Part shown: positions 55,736-64,000 of the stretch, piece after piece
Layout of the letters: each line of letters begins with the position of its first letter
Numbering within the stretch: the stretch's first letter is position 1
NCBI RefSeq assembly: GCF_019703515.2
Contig: NC_059382.1
Location: forward strand, 16,409,001 to 16,473,000
Origin: Myxocyprinus asiaticus
Lineage: Eukaryota; Chordata; Actinopteri; Cypriniformes; Catostomidae
Length of the DNA stretch: 64,000 nucleotides
Direction: 5' to 3'
The notes under the pieces: model-generated
What the model was told of the DNA's origin: nothing
Databases searched by the model: none
What the model saw: the letters and a program-made list of their open reading frames with translations, nothing else
Made by a program: the position numbers and the translations under genes

Positions 55736-56120
55736 TTAAAGGTGCACTCAGTAAAGATTTACTCCTATAGAAATTAATTGTAATTTTAAAATACAGTATA
55801 TGTATAAAATCATGACCACTCATATTAAATGAAAACTCAAAGTCATATCTTTTATAACATTATAAAAGCTGTTTTATTTTACATGGAGAGGTTCCCTTCA
55901 TGGGGGCTGCCATGTTAGGATCACATGACCAGTCAAATGCTACTTGCTTAATCGCAGTAACTGCCCTGTTATTAGACATTTTCACTTTTTAATTATTCAA
56001 TCATAGGTGACTTTGACGAGTGAATTTCTATTGAGATTGCTATTGAGTTCAAATGATGTTGCATTCTCGCCCCTAGGTGTGAAAAAAAAAATATATATCA
56101 TAAAAACTAAACTATCAAAG
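55736..56120. mobile_element. MITE fragment starting TTAAAGGTGCACT
   Basis: TTAAAGGTGCACTCAGTAA at the left, with a fish-typical internal GGCTGCCATGTTAGGATCAC block. Its right border near a poly-A/TATA stretch (56082-56100) is unclear. Confidence 0.45.
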
Positions 56121-56459
56121 TAATTGCTGAAGCTAACTAAAACAATTAAAATGTAAATAAAATTGACAATGCAAAACTACAATAACCTCCACATCAGACT
56201 TTGGGTTACCACTTTACTGACCTCACTGTGTGCACAGGGGATTTGACATGCTGTAAAAGAAAAGAGCCCTCCCCAAAGTGCTGGCACAAAACATCTTTAG
56301 AATGTAGCATTAAAGGGTTTTCATGGAAAAATATGCAAAATGTTCCTACTCCCTTAAAGATATTAATGAAATAAATGTCCTGAGATATCTCACTGGTCTG
56401 TGACAGCTTTAGTCTTTGTAAACAGCAAGCAAAAATGTGTCCGTGAACCACGGACATTG

Positions 56460-56699
56460 ACGCTTTTAACCTGTCAATCATTTTGCTAGTTCTCATAGTG
56501 TTGTATTTGAAGCGGATCATTGAGGATATGATTCATAATGTTTGTCAGTTGAGGGCACTATTGTGCTGCTCTTTTGCTCGGTTTTGGTCTATAACACTCT
56601 CTTTGGAGGGTGGGTTTTTCAAATGAGTGGGCGTGGCTAATTCAACGGCTCAGTCACATGCAAGCTTCAGAATGCTAAAATCGCTTACAGCACCTTTAA
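56460..56699. mobile_element. MITE fragment ending GCACCTTTAA
   Basis: Ends ...TCGCTTACAGCACCTTTAA, inverse of the TTAAAGGTGC start at 55736. It could be the other arm of the same element with about 340 bp of other DNA between, or a separate copy. Confidence 0.4.
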
Positions 56700-58377
56700 G
56701 ATTTGTCTTCAATGAAATTAAAGTGCCTAGTCAAATCTGTTAATAAGTTTTCTTGGTGTGAATATCCTGCATACGGGAAGTGCAATTAACAAAGTGGACA
56801 TGACCTTATCTCTCTGTCCTTACTTCTGCACCTTGTAAAGTCCACCTAGCTTCTCTATTCCTTTACAATCATATGTCAGCTCATTCCTCTTCCTCTCAAC
56901 AGCATTAACCTTTTCACAGAAAGACAAATTCAGCATTAAGCGCCTTTGAAGTCCACCACTCCTTAAAAAAAAAAAAAAAGGAAATGGCCCCTCTTGCCTC
57001 AGCCATCACACAACAAGTCCATTAGATTCTGGGGATGATGGGAGAACAGATGTCTTCTTAGGATGAACCCATCTCTCTGGGGTTCCCTTAAAAGAACTTC
57101 ACTCCAAGAGCCTTCACACACCGGTGAGCGCACAGCCTGAGCATGCATGGGTGGGGGCGAGAGTTTATGATCATTACATAGTGTAAGGCATGTGGGAGGC
57201 CTTTTAGTTGTGCTCCCAGTTAGTGGGGAATGCTGTGCCATTTATCTCACTTAGTCAGATGTGTGATACCAGTCCAGCTGTGAAGGAGTCGGTACCGTCT
57301 ATGCACATCCAACAACTATATTGCAGACTACGCCATGAAAACCGTGCCCAAGACCACACAAGATCTACGGAGGTCAGAGAGGTCCCTGGCTAACATCATT
57401 GGATCTTTCCGGAACATACTCTGGGCTTGTGCTGGACACGTATTAGCCCATTTCACTGAGGCCAGGGTACACAGTCTTGCTGTTTAAGCAGGCTCTAAAT
57501 ATAGAAGTGGAAATGGAGCAGAGCCTACAGTCAGAGGGGTAGGAGAGCTGGACTGAGTCCAGTGTTAAAGTGATGGGAGACTCTTAGCTTCGCTAATGCC
57601 TGTTCCCTTTAGAAGTCTTTAACAGACAAAATGCTGCCTTTAATAAGCCTGTAGCCTGAAGAGCAGCTTGCACTCAGCACACTGGCACTCCTTTAATGAT
57701 TACTGAGTTAAAGTAACATCAGAATAAAAATGAAAAGGTTCCAGATTTCATGAGCCAATGACTCGACAGATACAACACAGTATGGTACTCAAAAACCATT
57801 ATGGTTATATGAGTTCCAGGGTCAGTGTAAGAAGTCAAAAGGATCTCTTTTTCCCCTTGGCTAAATTGAATACATTTCTAAACCTAGGACTTCTTGCCAT
57901 TTATTTATGTGTTTGTCAAAATATTATTTTTGTTGTTGCAGTAACAAACAATTTTACTGTTGTAAAAAAAAGTCCATTCATTTATTATCATTATAAATAA
58001 TTGTCATCATTAGGCTGGGCATAAACATAAAGTTATCTATTCAATTTATTATTATTATTTTTTTTTTTATCAGTTTCAAAATGTGAAAATTTTACTGCAG
58101 TCTGATTTTTGTCATCATGGATTGTTACATACAGAAATGTAGCAAAATGAACAATGTGGATAGAAATACCATAAACATATGGCATTCTCTAAGAGGGTCT
58201 TTTTTCAGAAAGGACTAGTCATGAATTGACATACTGCCCTAAAAATTTCTGTAATATTTTGTCCTGTGGGGTGTCTCTTAAAATACATTTTTTAATTGGC
58301 AACCTTTTGCGGATCCTTGAATATTTTGGTATAAAAAAAAAACTCAACAGGTAGCAAATAAGACATTTTTCAAGATT
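56700..58377. other. Unannotated unique DNA
   Basis: No gene recognised. Poly-A at 56965-56979 and a poly-T patch at 58059-58068. Confidence 0.45.
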
Positions 58378-58768
58378 TTAAAGGGATAGTTCACCCGAAA
58401 ATTAAAATTCTGTCATAATTTACTTTATGTTCCATTTTACTGTATGTTCCAAACCCATATGACTCCTTATGACTTTCACTGATTGGTGACTGAGACTAAC
58501 ATATGTTGCTTTCAAGTCCTCCAGAGAATGTCATAGGTCAGAAGCTGTAAATACGATGTGATGTGCATTCACTGGTAGTGTAGTAATTTTAGTTACTGGT
58601 AATTACAATGTTGTGGTGGTACTCATGTGCGCTCAACTTGTTATTATGATCATTCCACCATGACTTGAACGCACTAATGCTACCCATCTTCTATGGAAGA
58701 AATAATTGGTAAATTATATAAATGATGACAGAATCTTTATTATTGGGAAAATTACAGTATCATTTTAA
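58378..58768. mobile_element. TTAA-ended MITE
   Basis: TTAAAGGGATAGTTCACCCG at the left; the right end near 58765 has TTAA with degraded inner sequence. AAAATTCTGTCATAATTTAC is inverted near 58720 as AAATGATGACAGAATC-type sequence. Same family as 39565. Confidence 0.6.
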
Positions 58769-61722
58769 GTTATGACACATTTTTTTCACTTCTCACAACT
58801 CCAAACTGTCATATTTATAATGAGTATGGTACTTGTGCTACACCTTACCTTGCAGACACTCCAATAGTCAGTAGAATAGCAGTCATTGAAAAGCAGACTA
58901 CGCTACTATGCTACTATTCTTGGTGCATGTGTGTGTGTGTGTGTGTGTCTGACAGTATTAAGGAGCCTTGCTCCCCTGTGCTCTACTGCTGGCGCTGCAG
59001 CTGTCTACTGCTGGAGTCCTCATTACCTCCCTTTATTATCAGCCAGACTGAACCTCCAAATCCGCTCTCCAGATAACTCAGGAAACAAATAAAGAGAGAA
59101 CCACAATAACACTCTCAGCTTCCGAGCGTTGCACAGGTGCCATGCTACATTTTATCTGTGCCCGGATCTGTCTGTGTCTTCATGGCTTTCGCCACTGTCG
59201 TCTCTATCTCACTCTCTTTTTCTCTCACCAGCTCCATTCCTCCATCCTCTCCCGCAATACATTTTCCGCACTTATCTCCCGCTTTCAGGCAGGCAGAGGC
59301 GACAGGGTGTCACAACACATATGGTTCTCTCTTCCCACTTCACTGTCTGCCTATCTTGGTGTGTTTATATACTGGCTAACATATAAATCAATCAGTTATT
59401 GAGTGCATGAGGATGCAGATTGCAAATTATCTACATGTGTCTGTGGTCATTCTTCAATGGGTAAATTTGCACCGGGTTTATTTATGACCTCTCTGCTAGG
59501 CAGCAGCTGTAGTCTTCAGGCATACTAACCTTTTTTAGAGCTAGACATCAACATAATAAAGCAGGCAACAAAAATATTTCAAAGACTTTAATTTAGAGAG
59601 TAACATTTGGAGAGTGATCCATCAAAACAAGTGGCTAGGAGATAAAAGTACTGTTGTATTGTTGGTGGAAGTGAGCCAGGCAGAGGCACAGCCAGCCAAC
59701 CTCTTGAGAGAAGAGTCATGTTTTAAGCTGAAATACAAACACACTGCCACTTATGGGCAAAGACACAAATTCACATGAAGCAGACTGTTCACATGCAACA
59801 CTTCTAGAGCAGACTGTTCACACAAAGCATTCTTTTGATGCACGCTATCGATGTCCTAAGGATGAGCACTCTGCTCTCCTCTAAGTATATATTTGGCATG
59901 TACAAAGGTTGATAATGAGCACATCTGGATACTTTTTTCGTTCTCTCCTCATTAGGAATACTGTACTAAATGGCACAAAACTCAGTCACACAAGCATTGA
60001 AGTTTATGTATTTCCTTTTGACTGAATTGCTTGGCATTGTGTCTGTATTATCTGCTCTATGGACGTTTCACACCAGATATTTTGGTATGCACCTAAGTCT
60101 ATTTGACATCAGAGTTCAGTTTGGGTTTGAGTGTGTTTGTGAAAGTGTAAAGGCTGTTTTCTAACCTCAAGTGCACACCAAGTAACTACACCCAAGTCCA
60201 CTTGAAAACAGGGGTCTGGGATCTGTGTAAAAGCAATGTGGCCTAATTTGTGGATGTGAACCACTGTTGATGACATAAACTTTATGATTATATTAATGAT
60301 GCATTTCTTATTGCTGCTTGTCTTCCCAGAATCTGCTTTGGGTGAGCAGCTCTCATTATTTGTATCTTTTGCAATGTATCCGTGACAGAGAGAGACGCAA
60401 GTGCCAATATGAGCATATTTTAATTAAGTGAAAACAAAACAAATATATGCATATTTGTGTAGCCGGTGGGTTGAAAATAATCACCACAAGATCCAAAAAT
60501 ATATTTTGGGGTTTTATTCTGATGGCTGTTAAAAAAAAAAAAAAAAGGTTGATGTATATATATAAAAAAAGGAAATGAATAAAAAAATTAAATACAAAAA
60601 TTAAATAAATTAAAAAATGGAATACGTAAAATGAAATACAGTAGAGGCCAGTCTTCACATGTGTGCAAAACGTGGTCAAACTCCACACAGGCAATCCATA
60701 TGCGTCCCAAGAATTCTCAAACGATGAACAAAACCGGGAGCTCTCTTGCAAAACGTATGTTCACACACGAGAGCGTGTGAAAAGCAGGTGTCGCAAAACT
60801 CCAGTTCTTAAAGGGGCCATGTCCAATTTATAAATGGAGTTAAATTAAATTAAATTTCTCAACGTGACTGCATTTGCTTTATATATACTGCTTCGTTACT
60901 TTGACTTCTAACTCTTAAAAAGGCTAGAATGCCTGAATATACAGTATATAGAAGGCCTGGATTCACGATACACTCTTAAGAACAAAATTCCTCTTAACTA
61001 CTATTACTCGTTATCTAACTTAAGAGAAAAGTTAAGAATGTGTCGATTTTTCAAGTGATTTACAGGTGTGAGCTTCATTAACATAATTGCCAGCCAGGCA
61101 GAAGGAGATGAAGCATGCAAAAGACCTGCCAGTGCGAGGTTAATTACTTGACCGTCATGACTCCCTTCTCATTTCTGTCACTGGTGCAGGCTCTAGTGTA
61201 CTCATCAAGTGACCAGTGAGCTTCTTCTTTTACTCAAGAACTGACAAGATGTCAAGCTGATCTGAACATCTATAGTGATTCTGTCACCAAGCGTTTTTCC
61301 TGCATTTTTTCTCCAACACTAAAATGACTTATGAAATCAAACTGCGGAGAAACAACAGTCTCACTGAAAGCTTTACTCACTGAAAGCTGCATATGGACAT
61401 ACTTTCGCAAGGTACAGTTACTCTATGAATTACATCCTAAAGCATTGTTTTACACTTGTTTATGCACGGTACTCTTGTTGTTATTTTGGCGAGCTCCAAA
61501 TGACAGGGAATCAGAGAGTGAGAGTTGCAGTGAGTTGGTGTGTCTGTCACCACTCCACCATTCTTAATCGGCAAGTGTGTCATACCTCAGGCTGAAGATA
61601 GTGAGATCAGTAAGTGTGACACCCTGGGCTAAAATAGAGTTGCTTTGAGTCTGCTAGTGTGACGGCGGCTTAATGTGTAAAGACTTATTAAATACTCTCT
61701 TATCTTTTTTGATATATTGCAC
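58769..61722. other. Unannotated unique DNA
   Basis: No gene recognised. TG microsatellite at 58927-58948, A/T-rich low-complexity 60527-60620. The three overlapping open frames at 59129-59402 are CT-rich sequence read in all three frames. 58960-59115 is repeat-free and might be conserved noncoding. Confidence 0.4.
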
Positions 61723-62367
61723 TTAAAGGAATGTTCTGGGTTCAATACAAGTTAAGCTCAATCGACAGCATTTGTGGCATTATGTTGATTACCACAAAAA
61801 TGAATTTAGACTTGTTCCTCCACTCCTTTTCTTTAAAAAAAGCAAAAAACGAGGTTACAGTGAGGCACTTACAATGGAAGTAAATGGGGACAATAAAAGT
61901 GAATGTGGCCAATTTCTGGAGGGTTTAAACACAGAAATGTGAAGCTGACAATTTTATAAAAGTTGCTGTTAAAACTTGTGTATTATTTGAGCTGTAATGT
62001 TGTTTAAATCATAATTTTTACAGTCATTTTAGGGCTTGTTGACATTACATCATCATGGCAACGAAGTTGTAAAATTGGCTATAACTTCACACAGAAAAGA
62101 TTAGTAAGTGATTTTATCACACTAAAATCATGTTTACATGCATATCCTTTATATGTTTTGGCTATACTTTTGAAACAGTGAGTATTTTAACATTAAAAAA
62201 TTGGCCCCCATTCACTTCCATTGTAAGTGCCTCACTGTCACCTCAATTTTTGCTTTTTTTAAAGAAAAAGAGGAACGAGTCGAAATAAATTTTTGTGGTA
62301 ATCAACATTATACCATAAATGCTGTTGATTGAGCTTAACTTGTATTGAACCCGGAATATTCCTTTAA
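61723..62367. mobile_element. Full-length TTAA-ended MITE with long inverted arms
   Basis: TTAAAGGAATGTTCTGGGTT at the left is inverted at the right, ...CCGGAATATTCCTTTAA (62367). The inverted arms extend about 180 bp: CAATACAAGTTAAGCTCAAT, GTGGTAATCAACATTAT and GTGAGGCACTTACAATGGAA all have inverted partners. Truncated relative at 26312-26719. No coding. Confidence 0.85.
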
Positions 62368-62876
62368 GGAGCTTCCACATGACTGATGACGCAAACGTAA
62401 TGGATTCCAAATAATACATTATGAAAAGAGGCCTGCAGGTCAGGTAGAAGGGGATGGAACTGAACTTGGGTTTGGGTCAAGCAATCGAACCAATGTGAAA
62501 ACAGCCTAGGAGCCTCTATTCTTTCTACTTCAGGGTCAACAATAAATGTTGCTTTGGGTGAAACTGATTAATCACAGTCAGTTCCCACCTTCTTTTTCCA
62601 TGCTTGACATTTCAGAAAGTGCAACCCTCCACCACGAGCTAATTCATGATGAATGGCAATTAAAAAATACTCAATGACATATTGGTTTTTACTCACCTTT
62701 GTTCTACTCTTTCTCCTCTTATATCGCCATAATCACATTGTCATAATGCAAATTATGCAAAACATTAGAGTAATTACAGTTTACTCCACTAAGTTTCTTT
62801 TTCCAGTTCTAAAATATGGTACTGAGGGTCTGCTGTGTTTGAGTCTATAGGCAAGCATTTTCAAGTTGATTTCAAC

Positions 62877-63125
62877 ATTAGACCTCTGCTGAGCACTAAA
62901 ACAATATACAATTATTGAGAACTAAAGCACTAGACCACTAGTGACCACTAAAACTCCAGATCTGTGATGAGTACTAAAATGCTAGAACATCAGTTTACTG
63001 CCGAGTAATAAAACCAGACCTCTGGTACGTGCTAAAATATTAGAGCTCTAATGAACTCTGAAACATTAGACCTCTAGCAAGCACTAAAACATCAAACCAC
63101 TAGTGTGTACTGTAACATTAAAACC
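62877..63125. repeat. Degenerate 26-bp minisatellite
   Basis: About nine units of consensus close to ATTAGACCTCTAGTGAGCACTAAAAC: units start at 62877, 62903, 62929, 62955, 62981 (32-33 bp, has an insertion), 63013, 63039, 63065 and 63091. The ACTAAAAC tail and the CTAG/CTCT centre recur; divergence between units is high, so the array is old. Confidence 0.85.
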
Positions 63126-63331
63126 TTGCTAGCTGTAATGCATGCAGCCACTTTAGAAACAACTGACTACTGGTGGGAGTATCTGGATGCAGTAGTTGTG
63201 TAGAGCCTGCTACGTTTGTGTACAGGGTCCAATATTATCTTTTTACCACACCTGCAAATAGTAAGAGAATTGAGAAAATGTATATGCAAGCTATACCTTT
63301 GTTCTTGTTATTTAGCTAGGTTTCTTTTCTT

Positions 63332-63363
63332 TTTCTTTTTTTTTTTTTTTTTTTTTTTTTTTT
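63332..63363. repeat. Poly-T tract
   Basis: About 27 T in a row after TTTCTTTTTC. Could be the poly-A of a minus-strand retroposon but no body is recognised next to it. Confidence 0.9.
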
Positions 63364-64000
63364 GCATATTAGCAACAAACAGCACAAGTCACTATCACAT
63401 GTCTCTTGTTGAGACCCTAAACTGCCACAAAAATGTGAATAAATATCTTTGATTTTGTCCCTCATATTTTCAAGGAATATTTCACATATGTGTCGCCCTA
63501 TGTTGTGGAGAAAATCCTTTAGGTATTCTAGATAAACTTCTGATGTTAAATGTCAATTTTTGCCTGAACTATCTGTTTAATTTGGGACCCTGCTTATGTA
63601 CCTCTGCACTGTCTCCTCTATGCTGGGAACAGTAAGTCCTTATTTCCCTAAAGGAGGCAGGGAATGCGGGGCTACATAACCCCTAAGCTCAAGGGCTCAT
63701 TGATTGATTGTCTGTGGTGGGGCATGACTCTCAGCAAGGACACTCAACAAACACATACACACACCAAACAGGAATGTCTGAATGCATTTAGCACATACAA
63801 ATCTGGTCAAGCTTTCAGAGTCCCTGGTGAATGCTGGCTTTGACTTTGAGAATAAACATCATGTTAATATGAGCAGGAGAAAAAAGGCCTGAAATGGAGG
63901 GAGAATGTGTGTAGATACTCGGGTGAAAGAATGATAACATGCAACATGGGATTATATGGGCGAGCTGTCCTTGAGCTTCCATGAACATGTATTTGTTTGA
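63364..64000. other. Unannotated unique DNA
   Basis: Nothing recognised to the window edge. Confidence 0.45.

Noticed and set aside
59129..59402. Three overlapping 80-86 codon frames
   Set aside because: CT-rich DNA that happens to lack stops in all three forward frames; no domain.
1..64000. Host protein-coding exons, tRNA, rRNA or CRISPR
   Set aside because: Looked for recognisable domains, cloverleaf-type sequences and regularly spaced direct repeats; none found outside mobile elements. Short exons of a host gene cannot be excluded without homology search.

Overview
The window looks like teleost, most probably cyprinid, intergenic or intronic DNA. I found no convincing host exon, tRNA, rRNA or CRISPR. 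That placement is an inference from the repeat types: IR/DR Tc1 transposons, DIRS-type tyrosine-recombinase retrotransposons, Ty3/Gypsy remnants, TTAA-ended palindromic MITEs, hAT-like MITEs, and long TA, TG and CT microsatellites. All recognisable protein coding belongs to transposable elements.

Layout. 1-6.6 kb: a TTAA-ended foldback MITE (1125-2127), a hAT-like element with a probable 8-bp duplication (2271-3256), then mostly unique DNA. 6.6-9.1 kb: a MITE split by a 1584-bp Tc1 transposon (7137-8720) that has 201-bp IR/DR inverted repeats, a TA duplication and a 335-aa transposase with its D-D34E residues. 9.4-10.2 kb: another TTAA MITE. 10.2-13.4 kb: unique DNA with possible conserved noncoding blocks. 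13.4-14.45 kb: a second Tc1 family, dead, with an inverted internal segment.

Three DIRS-like retrotransposons, all coded on the minus strand, lie at 14578-19959 (copy 1), 30746-36765 (copy 2) and 39881-42540 (copy 3). Read right to left, the family carries gag with a Cys/His N-terminal motif, reverse transcriptase, RNase H and tyrosine recombinase. It has inverted terminal repeats and, near the left (3') end, an internal complementary region joining copies of both outer termini. Copies 1 and 2 are multiply frameshifted. Copy 3 is a short derivative that kept gag and the termini.

19.96-30.7 kb holds unique DNA, several MITEs, a one-LTR Gypsy remnant (24048-26268) and a Tc1 relic. 42.5-64 kb holds unique AT-rich DNA, MITEs, a second Gypsy pol remnant with an acidic tail (49050-50996), a retroposon-like 3' end (about 54540-55430), another Tc1 relic and a 26-bp minisatellite (62877-63125).

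The elements do not cooperate as a host pathway. The main biological content is the DIRS family architecture and how its copies decayed, plus one nearly intact Tc1.
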